Source: Candidatus Methylospira mobilis
GTDB taxonomy: Bacteria; Pseudomonadota; Gammaproteobacteria; Methylococcales; Methylococcaceae
Direction: 5' to 3'
Length of the DNA: 64,000 bases
NCBI RefSeq assembly: GCF_009498235.1
Contig: NZ_CP044205.1
Coordinates: 677,716-741,715, forward strand
Shown: in pieces, positions 1-8,434 of the stretch
Position numbering within the stretch: position 1 is the stretch's first letter
Layout of the letters: every line of letters begins with the position of its first letter
Position numbers and translations under genes: made by a program
The notes under the pieces: model-generated
Database searches by the model: none
Told to the model about the DNA's origin: nothing
The model's input: only the letters and a program-made list of their open reading frames with translations

Positions 1-168
1 TAGAGGTTTAGCGGGCTCTTCCGGTCCGCTGACATGCAGTAAAGCGCGGGAAACACTGATTGTACGTTTTTCCCGACAACTATGATAAACAAGTTGTTGT
101 TTTGTTCGGATTTACATGGGTAAGTTCGAGTAAATCAGAGCTTCTCCAGGTTCACGGTATTTTTGTTG

Positions 169-966
169 ATGGAAAAATTGCAGTTACACGGTTTCAATAA
201 CTTAACCAAGTCGTTAAGTTTCAATATCTACGATATTTGCTATGCAAAGTCGGAGGAGCAGCAGCGTCATTACATCGAGTACATCGACGAGGCGTATAAC
301 GCCGGACGTCTGACGCAGATATTGACCAGCGTGACCGATATAATCGGAGCCGAAATTCTGAACATCGCACGCCAGGATTACGAGCCGCAGGGCGCCAGCG
401 TAACGATGCTGATATCGGAAGGCGATTTCATGCCGAATGCGATCAGCAATGCCGAAGGCCCCGGGCCTTTGCCTGATGCAGTGGTCGCGCATCTTGATAA
501 AAGCCATATTACCGTCCATACCTACCCGGAAAGTCATCCGCACAACGGTATCAGCACCTTCCGCGCCGATATAGACGTTTCGACCTGCGGGCGTATCTCT
601 CCGCTTAAGGCGCTGAACTTCCTGATCAGGAGTTTCGATTCCGATATCGTTATCATGGACTACCGCGTGCGCGGCTTTACGCGGGATATCAGCGGGCAGA
701 AACATTACATCGATCACGAGATTACCTCTATCCAGAACTATATCGCGGACGTGACCGCCGATCGTTATCAGATGATCGATGTGAATGTGTACCAGGAAAA
801 TATCTTTCACACCAAGATGATACTGAAGGATTTCGATCTCGATAATTATCTGTTCGAGACCGCCAAGGATGCGCTGGACGCCGCCGAACGAATCGCCATT
901 CAGAAACGCCTCAAGCAGGAAATGGCGGAGATTTTCTACGGGCGCAACTACAAGCTCAGGCGCTGA
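169..966 (+). CDS. speD: S-adenosylmethionine decarboxylase proenzyme (SpeD)
   Basis: Decarboxylates S-adenosylmethionine to give the aminopropyl donor for spermidine synthesis; cytoplasmic, pyruvoyl-dependent. The 265-residue protein matches the Escherichia coli class 1A enzyme nearly end to end. The self-cleavage site [14 protein letters not shown] puts the pyruvoyl-forming serine at residue 112, and the acid-base cysteine of VSTCG is at 140, both at the E. coli positions. I start it at the ATG at 169 because the protein then begins [14 protein letters not shown] like its homologues; a TTG two codons upstream is also open. No strong Shine-Dalgarno is visible. No speE lies nearby. The stop overlaps the end of the convergent RFAP synthase gene by 11 bases. 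Identification is very secure. Confidence 0.97.
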   Translation: MEKLQLHGFNNLTKSLSFNIYDICYAKSEEQQRHYIEYIDEAYNAGRLTQILTSVTDIIGAEILNIARQDYEPQGASVTMLISEGDFMPNAISNAEGPGPLPDAVVAHLDKSHITVHTYPESHPHNGISTFRADIDVSTCGRISPLKALNFLIRSFDSDIVIMDYRVRGFTRDISGQKHYIDHEITSIQNYIADVTADRYQMIDVNVYQENIFHTKMILKDFDLDNYLFETAKDALDAAERIAIQKRLKQEMAEIFYGRNYKLRR

Positions 967-1942
967 CGGCTTGAGTAAATACAACCTCTGCGCCCTGATT
1001 CCGGGCAGTAGATAACATCAGCGAGAGCATCGGATAGCGGGCGCGGGCGCTATCCATCAGCTTCGTGGCGAGGGCGTTGTTTTCAACCAGACAAAAGCCG
1101 GTGGGGCCCCATGAGCTCTGGCCCAGGCCGGCAGCGCCTTGCCCTGCCAGCCAGTCCAGTGCGTCGCCTACTTCCGGGCTGGTGAATCTCCCTCCTTGAA
1201 CGGACGCGAAGTGATCGCCTACGCTTTTTTGCAGATCGGTGATTACCGCGCCGAAGCCGGGAAGATCCGCCTCCGCAATTGCCGGCAACGCCTGCATCAG
1301 CACGCGATGACAGAGCCGCGCGGTTTCGCCGGCCGGAAAAGGAGGCAGCTTCCGGAAGGCATCGATTTCCTGTGCGCCGTGCAGGCCTTGTCCACGAGCA
1401 TCGAACAACAGAATAATGCGCCATTCCTCCGGCACGTTGATCCGTGAGATCACCGGCGGCGTTTCGGTCAGCGAGCCTCGTCCGCCGTCTACGATGAATC
1501 CCCCCTGCTCGAAAACGGCAATGCCGATGCCGGAGCGCGCGCCTCGGCCTACCGCGCGCGCGATTTCGCGGACGCTTAGCTGCAGACCGAAATACGCCGC
1601 CAGTCCTGCGCCCACGGCGAGCGCGAGCTGGGTACCCGATCCCAGTCCGATATGTCCTGGGATGGCCTCTTCAATGCGTATGTGTACGTTATGGTCTGTA
1701 CCCAGCGCATCGCAAAACAGCCGCGCGCTTTTAAGCGCGCTGTTCGCCTGGGGGCCTTCGGCTTGCAGCCCGGAGTCAGAGCCGGAAATAAGCAGACGCG
1801 TAGCAAGCTCGTTGACGGCAACGCCGATACTGCCGAACCGTCGTCCAAGCGAACCGTTCAGGTCAAGAAATCCCATGTGCAGGCGTGCAGGAGCAGTGAC
1901 GCTGATCTGGCGGTGCGGGCTGGATAAATGGCTGGCGGACAT
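956..1942 (-). CDS. Beta-ribofuranosylaminobenzene 5'-phosphate synthase, GHMP kinase fold
   Basis: Condenses 4-hydroxybenzoate or 4-aminobenzoate with PRPP, the first committed step towards methanopterin; in methylotrophs the product leads to tetrahydromethanopterin, the C1 carrier of formaldehyde oxidation. The 328-residue protein opens with [16 protein letters not shown] and carries the GHMP phosphate-binding loop [15 protein letters not shown] near residues 96-110; the C-terminal [14 protein letters not shown] block is typical of this family. I start at 1942 because the family homology begins there; the frame stays open to 2185, but that 81-residue extension looks unconserved. Other methanopterin genes are not in the window, so it is detached from the usual cluster. 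Function is inferred from family motifs with good confidence. Confidence 0.88.
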   Translation of the reverse strand: MSASHLSSPHRQISVTAPARLHMGFLDLNGSLGRRFGSIGVAVNELATRLLISGSDSGLQAEGPQANSALKSARLFCDALGTDHNVHIRIEEAIPGHIGLGSGTQLALAVGAGLAAYFGLQLSVREIARAVGRGARSGIGIAVFEQGGFIVDGGRGSLTETPPVISRINVPEEWRIILLFDARGQGLHGAQEIDAFRKLPPFPAGETARLCHRVLMQALPAIAEADLPGFGAVITDLQKSVGDHFASVQGGRFTSPEVGDALDWLAGQGAAGLGQSSWGPTGFCLVENNALATKLMDSARARYPMLSLMLSTARNQGAEVVFTQAVSA

Positions 1943-2274
1943 TGAAAAGGTGACGGTGTGCTGGTGATTGATGACGTTGGCTGCGTATCCTATTGCATGC
2001 GTGCCGCTTTGTCGAATTGGATGGTTGTCTATCCGTTTTTTAAGTCCTGTCCGCTCCGGCAGATTTGCCGTTTCGTATAGCTGCGAATCGCTCATGCTGG
2101 TCGGCGCTTGCGCGCAAATCCATTTTTTGTACGGGGAAGGCAGCGCAGTGGATGACGGGTGCTTGTTTCCATACGCAAATTGCACTAATGTTGCAGCAAT
2201 CGACTGCTACCCAATGAGCTAAGCAGATCGGTCCGACGCAAATTGGAATATCGTCAAAACCATTAGGTGATCAA
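1943..2274. other. Divergent intergenic region between RFAP synthase gene and pfp
   Basis: 332 bases between two divergently transcribed genes. The left three quarters is an open N-terminal extension of the RFAP synthase frame, but the translated sequence shows no recognisable domain, so I treat it as a leader or promoter region. A Shine-Dalgarno-like AGGTGAT sits seven bases or so before the pfp ATG at 2275. I see no clear promoter pair. Confidence 0.4.
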
Positions 2275-3534
2275 ATGACACGGCGCAACATTTTTTATGC
2301 ACAGTCGGGAGGGGTGACGGCGGTAATTAATGCATCAGCCTGTGGTGTGATCGAAACGGCGCGGAGTTATCCCGAGTGTTTCGGGAAAATCTATGCCGGG
2401 CGTAACGGCATAGTCGGCGCATTGACGGAAAATTTGATTGACACCGGGCTGGAATCCGACGCATCCATAGCAGCATTGCGCCATACGCCGGGAGGTGCAT
2501 TCGGTTCATGCCGCTACAAGCTCAAGAGCATGGATGAGAATCGCACGCAGTTCGAGCGCTTGATGAGCGTGTTCAAAGCGCATGATATCGGCTACTTTTT
2601 CTATAATGGCGGCGGCGATTCCGCCGACACCTGCCTGAAGGTGGCGCGTCTGGCGGACAGTCTTGATTTTCCGATTCAGGCGATTCATGTGCCCAAGACC
2701 ATAGACAACGACTTGCCGCTGACCGATTGCTGCCCTGGTTTCGGATCGGTAGCGAAATATATTGCGATCGCCACGCGCGAGGCCAGTTTCGATGTCGCGT
2801 CGATGTGCGCGACATCGACGCAGATTTTCGTGCTGGAGGTGATGGGACGTCATGCCGGCTGGATAGCGGCGGCCGGCGGGCTGGCGGCGGATGACAGGCA
2901 TGATCTTCCCATCGTCATCCTGTTCCCCGAGATACCGTTCGATAGCGCCGCTTTCCTCGCTCGCGTCAGCGAAAAAGTAGCGCAATATGGTTATTGTTCC
3001 GTCGTGGTTTCCGAAGGCGTCAAATTACCGGATGGACGATTTCTTGCCGATGCCGGAACGCGCGATGTGTTCGGGCATGCCCAACTGGGCGGGGTTGCAC
3101 CGATGATAGCCGCTTTGATCAAGGATAAACTGGGTTACAAACATCATTGGGCGGTAGCGGATTATTTGCAGCGCGCCGGGCGGCATATCGCGTCTGCAAC
3201 CGATGTCGAACATGCCTATGCCGTGGGGCGCGCCGCAGTGGAACTGGCTTTGGAGGGCAGAAACGCGGTGATGCCGACCATCGTGCGCACAGCTTCCTCA
3301 CCGTATCAATGGGGGCTGGGCAGCGCCGTGCTGGAAGAGGTCGCCAATGTCGAAAAGAAAATGCCGCGCGATTTTATCAGTGTGGACGGGTTTGGCATTA
3401 CGCCGGTCTGCCGGGCTTATTTACAGCCGTTGATTCAAGGGGAGGATTACCCTCCGTTCGTGCAGGGCTTGCCCGATTATGTCCGGCTTAAAAATGTAGC
3501 GGTTACTAAAAAGCTGCCGGTATTCGAACTGTGA
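2275..3534 (+). CDS. pfp: Pyrophosphate-dependent 6-phosphofructokinase
   Basis: Reversibly phosphorylates fructose 6-phosphate (and in methanotrophs also sedoheptulose 7-phosphate or ribulose 5-phosphate) using PPi in place of ATP. The 419-residue protein has the PFK signatures GGGDSADT (112-119), PKTIDND (140-146, catalytic Asp144) and MGRHAGW (190-196). Asp115 and Lys141 stand where ATP-dependent enzymes have two glycines; this pair is the accepted marker of PPi use. A good ribosome-binding site precedes the ATG. The next gene, 37 bases downstream, is an H+-pyrophosphatase homologue, the same order reported for Methylococcus capsulatus, so the two are probably one transcript that handles cellular PPi. 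Note that the neighbouring pyrophosphatase here looks catalytically degenerate. Confidence 0.95.
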   Translation: MTRRNIFYAQSGGVTAVINASACGVIETARSYPECFGKIYAGRNGIVGALTENLIDTGLESDASIAALRHTPGGAFGSCRYKLKSMDENRTQFERLMSVFKAHDIGYFFYNGGGDSADTCLKVARLADSLDFPIQAIHVPKTIDNDLPLTDCCPGFGSVAKYIAIATREASFDVASMCATSTQIFVLEVMGRHAGWIAAAGGLAADDRHDLPIVILFPEIPFDSAAFLARVSEKVAQYGYCSVVVSEGVKLPDGRFLADAGTRDVFGHAQLGGVAPMIAALIKDKLGYKHHWAVADYLQRAGRHIASATDVEHAYAVGRAAVELALEGRNAVMPTIVRTASSPYQWGLGSAVLEEVANVEKKMPRDFISVDGFGITPVCRAYLQPLIQGEDYPPFVQGLPDYVRLKNVAVTKKLPVFEL

Positions 3535-3571
3535 GACTTACAACAATAATAAATAAAACAGAGGAACCACT

Positions 3572-5701
3572 ATGCCCCGCAAACTGTTGGATTCAACCCG
3601 GCAATGGATTGTTACAATTCTCAGTGATCGCCGTAACCGCAATCTGGCGGTTATCGGTCTGATAATAACCGTTATTATCGGTATCGAAGAAAGCTGGGGC
3701 AGCGCTTTTGCTTTTCTGTCCGCATTGCTGGCATTGCTGGAGTGCCTGAATACGCTGGATTGGCTGCACAGCCGGCCATCCGCGAACGGGTCATTGCAAG
3801 GCGCCGTTCAGGCGATTCAACAGGCGGCGGACGCCTGTTGGCGGCGTTTATACAAAACCCTGGCGGCTGTGGCCGCGTTGCTGCTGCTGCCGGTAGCCTG
3901 GCTGCTGGACTGGGATGTCGCAGGAGGCTTCGCCGCCGGTTCGATACTGTCCGCGCTGGCGGGATATCTGGGCCTTACGGTATCGATACGCAGTCATGGC
4001 CGCGCCGCCCAGGCTGCGCAGCAGGGCTTGCCGGCGGTTTTTGGCGTTGTGTTTAAAGGCGCTGCGGTAACCGGTTTGCTGGTGGCTGCGCTGGGTCTGC
4101 TGGGCGTCGCCGGCTGCTACGCAATTCTGACTCTGCTTGGCTCCGAGGAGCCACTGAGCGCATTGGTAGGTTTTGTCGCGGGCGCTTCGCTGGTTTCTAT
4201 TTTTGCACGTGTGTGCGGCGGCATCATCAGCAAGGCTGCGGATATTGCAGGCGATGTTTCCGGACAACCGACGACCGACTCCCCTGCGCTGGATTTGCGT
4301 AATCCAGCCTCAATCACTCAACGCTTGGGAGAGAGTATACGCGATGGCGTGGGTATGGCCGGGGACTTGTTCGAAACCTATACTGCGACCCTGATGGCGA
4401 CGATGCTGCTCGCAGCCATACTCACCGGGGGGCTGGAATCGGCGGTCGCTTTTCCGCTGTTGCTTGGCGGCGCCTCGCTGTTGGCAAGCGTCGTAGCGCT
4501 GGCATCGGTGCGTCTGGAAGAAGGGCACATACTCGCCGCCTTGTTACGCATCGTTCTGGTTGCGGCCGGACTGTCCTCGCTGACGTTTTATCCGCTGTGC
4601 CTGCTGACTTTTGGCGGAGGTATGCAGATGGGTTCGGAACATGTCTCCGCTCATGGCGTCTATTTCGCGGCGCTGACCGGTTTCGCGCTCAGCGCCGCGC
4701 TGGTGGCGCTGGCCGGGTATTACACCTCGGCCAGCTACGCTCCGTTACGTTCCGTGGCGGTTGCAGCGCGCGGCGGCATTGCAAATTTATTCACGGCGGG
4801 GCTGGTGCTCGCAATGAGGTCGACGCTATTGCCGATTCTGGCGGTTTGCACGGCAATCTGGGCGGCGCATGCTTTTGCCGGTTTGTTTGGCGTTGCGGTG
4901 GCCGCAACTGCAATGCTGTCGTTAACGGGGCTGGTGGCGGGGCTGGATGTTTTTAACCCGATCGCAGCCAATGCGGGCTATATCTCCGAATTGGCCGATA
5001 CGCCTGCCGCAGTACGACATGCGGCTCGGGAAATCGCGGCTGCCGGCCGCGCTCTGCAGGCATTGACGCGTGGCTATGCGCTGGGTGGCGCGGCGCTGGC
5101 CGCCGTGGTTATTTTTGCCGATTACACCGATTTTCTGGCCGAAACCGCAGGTTTCGTGCTGCTCGATTACCGGGTGGTCGTCGGTTTATTGCTGGGCGCG
5201 CTGATTCCCTATCTATTCGTTGCCTTGTTGATACCCGCAGTCAATCGGCCGGCGGCTGAACTGGTAAACGAGGTGCGCCGTCAATGGCGTACCCGCCCGG
5301 GTATTTTCGATCGAACCGATACGCCCGAGTATGCGCGCGCTGCGGATCAACTGACGCGTTTGTCGCTGCAGGAAACGGTATTGCCTGTGTTACTGCCCAT
5401 TTTGATTCCGATAGCCGCAGGATTTTTATTGGGAGCCGAAGTATTGGGTGGTTTGCTGCTCGGCGCATTGGTGACCGGGTTGTTGTTGGCAATAACGTTG
5501 AGTACTGCGGGCAGCGTTTGGGGCAATGCCAGAAAATATATCGAAGAAGGGCATTACGGCGGCCAGGATTCGGAGGCGGCCAAAGCAGCGTCGACTACCG
5601 ACGCCGTCGGTGCTCCTCTGAAGGATGTGGTCGGACCCGCGCTGGGCGTAATGATAAAAGCGGTCAGCATAGTCGGGTTGTTGATTGCTCCGTTGCTATA
5701 G
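3572..5701 (+). CDS. Membrane H+-translocating pyrophosphatase homologue with altered active site
   Basis: 709-residue multi-spanning membrane protein clearly related to HppA; the C-terminal stretch with KYIEEGHYGG and the GMAGDLFETY block align with classical enzymes. The PPi/metal site is nevertheless eroded. The hallmark DVGADLVGKVE reads DIAGDVSGQPT (224-234): Asp224 and Asp228 stay, but the Lys and Glu are Gln232 and Thr234. In the NVGDNVGDC block the first Asp is Glu254 and the second stays as Asp258. TDN of the third site is AAN (Ala466), WDNAKK is WGNARK (Gly651), and GDTVGDPxKD is TDAVGAPLKD (Asp677 and Asp685 stay, Ala681 replaces Asp). The frame is intact, so the protein is presumably made. 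It follows pfp by 37 bases. It may bind PPi without pumping, or act as a partner subunit; loss of activity is my inference. Confidence 0.85.
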   Translation: MPRKLLDSTRQWIVTILSDRRNRNLAVIGLIITVIIGIEESWGSAFAFLSALLALLECLNTLDWLHSRPSANGSLQGAVQAIQQAADACWRRLYKTLAAVAALLLLPVAWLLDWDVAGGFAAGSILSALAGYLGLTVSIRSHGRAAQAAQQGLPAVFGVVFKGAAVTGLLVAALGLLGVAGCYAILTLLGSEEPLSALVGFVAGASLVSIFARVCGGIISKAADIAGDVSGQPTTDSPALDLRNPASITQRLGESIRDGVGMAGDLFETYTATLMATMLLAAILTGGLESAVAFPLLLGGASLLASVVALASVRLEEGHILAALLRIVLVAAGLSSLTFYPLCLLTFGGGMQMGSEHVSAHGVYFAALTGFALSAALVALAGYYTSASYAPLRSVAVAARGGIANLFTAGLVLAMRSTLLPILAVCTAIWAAHAFAGLFGVAVAATAMLSLTGLVAGLDVFNPIAANAGYISELADTPAAVRHAAREIAAAGRALQALTRGYALGGAALAAVVIFADYTDFLAETAGFVLLDYRVVVGLLLGALIPYLFVALLIPAVNRPAAELVNEVRRQWRTRPGIFDRTDTPEYARAADQLTRLSLQETVLPVLLPILIPIAAGFLLGAEVLGGLLLGALVTGLLLAITLSTAGSVWGNARKYIEEGHYGGQDSEAAKAASTTDAVGAPLKDVVGPALGVMIKAVSIVGLLIAPLL

Positions 5702-6011
5702 CAGGCATGTATGTTTTTTTCAGAAATCCCTGTCTTTTTGATAAATTGCTTGAGATGCGCGAGGAGGCTGTCATACCCGCCGTGAAGCGGAGTTTCAGCG
5801 CCATGACGAGTGGATTCAAGACCGGATTACTCCGTCGCGCATCCCTGCGGTTTGGGCTGCGCTCCGCTCCGCACTACGTGCGTTTAAACTCGATCCGGTT
5901 GACTTTGTTCGGTCATCTCCCCGCTGAATGACAGCTATGACTATAGGATCGGGGGAATAATTTCGCTAATCAAGAATCACTAAAACCATTAAAAACTGAC
6001 AGGTGGTAACT
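5702..6011. other. Intergenic region before the vgrG island
   Basis: 310 bases separating the pyrophosphatase homologue from the first vgrG gene. An open frame here has no recognisable domain and is probably not coding. AGGTGG just before the ATG at 6012 is a plausible ribosome-binding site. I see no terminator hairpin with a T-run and no convincing promoter. Confidence 0.35.
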
Positions 6012-8375
6012 ATGGTAGAAAACGATGATTCGCTATTTTCCAACCGCCGCTACGCATTCAGCGTCGACGGGCTTTCCCCGCAGTCATTCGAAGTGGTGCG
6101 TTTTGACGGAGAAGAGGCTATGTCGACGCTGTACCGCTTCGATTTGCTGCTGGCGTCCACCGACAGCGATATCGACGAAGGCGCGCTGATAACCCAGACC
6201 GCGCAATTCAGCCTGAATGACGGCGTCGAAGGCGGGCATCCTACCGTTTATCGCGGCCTGGTGCAGTCGTTTATCTACCAGTACCAGATCAGCGGCTGGA
6301 CCTTTTATCGCGCCACGCTGACGCCTAAATTGTGGTTGCTGGATACATTCTACCTGTCCGAAATTTATCTGGAAAAGACGCGCCCGGAGATTTTCCTGAC
6401 CATCCTGAATAATGCCGGCTTCAGCTTCGATGATTTCGATGTGCGTTTCGTGGAAACGCCGGACCATCCCCAACGCGAATTTGTCTGCCAGTACCAGGAA
6501 AGTTACCTCACGTTTATTGCGCGCTGGCTGGAACGCGTGGGAATTTACTGGTGGTTCGAAGACATGGAAGGCAAGGAAAAAGTGGTATTCAGCAATACCC
6601 TCATGGGACATAAGGAAGAGGCTTTGCTGTTGCATTACCAGCCGCCGGGCGAGCTGGATGCGCTGATCGGCCGGCAGCGCCGTATCCAGAGTCTGGAACT
6701 GGAAGCGCGCAACCTGCCGAAAACCATCGTGATTCGCGATTACAACGAGCAGCGAGCCGGCATGGAAATTATGGGCGCGACGACGGTCGATCCGAACGGC
6801 AGCGGCGAAGTGCACATTTTTGGCGAGCATCTGCAAAACAACGACGAAGCCGCGAAATTTGTCGCATTGCGCGCCGAAGGTTTTCGCTGCCGCAAGCATA
6901 TCTATCGGGGCAGCAGCACGGCGACCGGTCTGCGCTGCGGCGAATTCATGGCGGTGCAGGGCCATCCTCGCAGCCGTTTCAACCAGCGTTACCTGGTGAC
7001 CGGCGTCAGGCATCGCGGTTCGCAGTCCGGCTTGTTGCTGGAAGGACTGAGTGTGCCTGTCGAGATCGATGCGAACCGCTCCGGCGATTTTTACCTGGCC
7101 GAGATCACCGCGATACCCGCCAATGTGCAGTTCCGTCCGGAAATCACCCATCCCTGGCCGAAAATCGAAGGCACGATGACCGGCTTCATTGACGCGGAAG
7201 GCAGCGGTAAATACGCCGAGCTGAATGAAAACGGCGAATACAAAGTGCAGCTGCCTTACGATATTACCGAGAAAAGCGCCAAGAAAGCCTCGGCATGGAT
7301 ACGCATGGCCAGCCCCTACGCCGGCGTGGATGACGGCGGTTCCGGCCATGGCATGCACTTCCCGCTGCATAAAGGCGCGGAGGTACTGCTGTCCTTCAGA
7401 AACGGCAATCCGGACAAACCGGTCATCATCGGCGCCGTGACCAACTCGATCACCCCGAACATGGTGACCAACGAAAACCAGACGCAATCGGTTATCCATA
7501 CAGCCGGCGGCAACAGCCTGGAGTTTCATGATGAGGAAGGTCAGCAGGGCATACATTTCTATTCGCCGACAGCCGATACCCATTTCCAGATAGGGGCATA
7601 TGAGTCGACTCCGAAGAGCGCCGGCGCTGCGGCTTCGGACGGGTTTGATGATACGGGTTCGAGCGGCACGGACGGCGGGAATCCTTCAGTGAATGCCGGC
7701 GAGGCTGGCGTTTCGCTCAAAACCACAGGCACTTTATCGGTAAACATAGGCGGCAAATCCAATACTTCCAATCAGTCCGACTGCGTAACCGAGACAACAG
7801 GAAACAGCGAGGCGGTTACTTTCGGGAATAGCTCGACAATAACGTGGGGATCAAGCAATTCAGTAACCGGTGGCGCAACCAACTCCGTGTGTCTGGCAAC
7901 CAATACGGCCGCATCGATAGGTATAACAACGGGGCTTAATCTGGGAGGGAGCCTGAGCATCGCTCTGGGGGGGAGTCTGAATATCGCCACGCCTTGGGTC
8001 TATCAAATAGGACCGGACGCAGTCACATTATTCGATAAGAAAACCGATGTGGCAACTGAGACCATTACAACTGAAGCTCCCGTAATTGCAAATAATGCAA
8101 CTACATCCATTACAAATATGACCCCTCAATTATCGAGTTTTGCGACAGATATTATTAATATTGCGGAGACTTCCATTTCAACTGAAGCTCCCGCTATAAA
8201 TATTACCGGGAAGCTTGGTATTGAGGGAGACACCACAATTACCGGCGCGGTTCAAGTCACCGGCGATACGGAAATGGCTGGGGCGCTCGAAGTGAATGGC
8301 GCTACCACGCTTAACGGCGATTTAATGGTGGATGGCGTATCCACATTCTCCGGGGTTGCCAGCTTTTTTGCCTGA
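6012..8375 (+). CDS. vgrG: VgrG1, type VI secretion spike protein with beta-repeat tail
   Basis: Trimeric spike that caps the T6SS tube and punctures target cells. The 787 residues fall into a gp27-like part (about 20-375), a gp5-like OB fold (about 380-480; HPWPKIEGTMTGF, GMHFPLHKGAEVLL, KPVIIGAV) and a long Thr/Ser/Gly-rich tail from about 520. The tail ends in repeated short units such as GALEVNGATTLNGDLMVDG, which look like a trimeric beta-helix of the phage tail-fibre type. The start at 6012 has AGGTGG upstream and gives MVENDDSLFSNRRYAF, matching the two paralogues. No toxin domain is evident in the tail, so it probably carries cargo through the adaptor and PAAR-like proteins encoded next. 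Most of the N-terminal two thirds is nearly identical to vgrG2. Confidence 0.95.
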   Translation: MVENDDSLFSNRRYAFSVDGLSPQSFEVVRFDGEEAMSTLYRFDLLLASTDSDIDEGALITQTAQFSLNDGVEGGHPTVYRGLVQSFIYQYQISGWTFYRATLTPKLWLLDTFYLSEIYLEKTRPEIFLTILNNAGFSFDDFDVRFVETPDHPQREFVCQYQESYLTFIARWLERVGIYWWFEDMEGKEKVVFSNTLMGHKEEALLLHYQPPGELDALIGRQRRIQSLELEARNLPKTIVIRDYNEQRAGMEIMGATTVDPNGSGEVHIFGEHLQNNDEAAKFVALRAEGFRCRKHIYRGSSTATGLRCGEFMAVQGHPRSRFNQRYLVTGVRHRGSQSGLLLEGLSVPVEIDANRSGDFYLAEITAIPANVQFRPEITHPWPKIEGTMTGFIDAEGSGKYAELNENGEYKVQLPYDITEKSAKKASAWIRMASPYAGVDDGGSGHGMHFPLHKGAEVLLSFRNGNPDKPVIIGAVTNSITPNMVTNENQTQSVIHTAGGNSLEFHDEEGQQGIHFYSPTADTHFQIGAYESTPKSAGAAASDGFDDTGSSGTDGGNPSVNAGEAGVSLKTTGTLSVNIGGKSNTSNQSDCVTETTGNSEAVTFGNSSTITWGSSNSVTGGATNSVCLATNTAASIGITTGLNLGGSLSIALGGSLNIATPWVYQIGPDAVTLFDKKTDVATETITTEAPVIANNATTSITNMTPQLSSFATDIINIAETSISTEAPAINITGKLGIEGDTTITGAVQVTGDTEMAGALEVNGATTLNGDLMVDGVSTFSGVASFFA

Positions 8376-8434
8376 TGTTTTGCGCCGGTCAGCATGTCTT
8401 CATGCCTCACCATTAAAATAAAACCCATAAGCTT

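Noticed and set aside
1-168. Possible regulatory RNA or riboswitch ahead of speD
   Set aside because: A short hairpin AGCGGGCTCTTCCGGTCCGCT is present at the left edge, but no conserved riboswitch core could be recognised, and the upstream context is cut off.
214-984. 256-residue open frame antisense to speD
   Set aside because: speD is certain from its motifs, and the antisense peptide has the His/Asp/Ile-rich composition typical of shadow frames.
6003-6011. GTG at 6003 as start of vgrG1
   Set aside because: It lies inside the AGGTGG ribosome-binding site, and the paralogues align from the ATG at 6012.
6084-7583. 499-residue open frame on the minus strand inside vgrG1
   Set aside because: It mirrors the vgrG1 reading frame; the same antisense frame (13452-14951) appears opposite vgrG2 because the DNA is duplicated. 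No ribosome-binding site, no recognisable domain.
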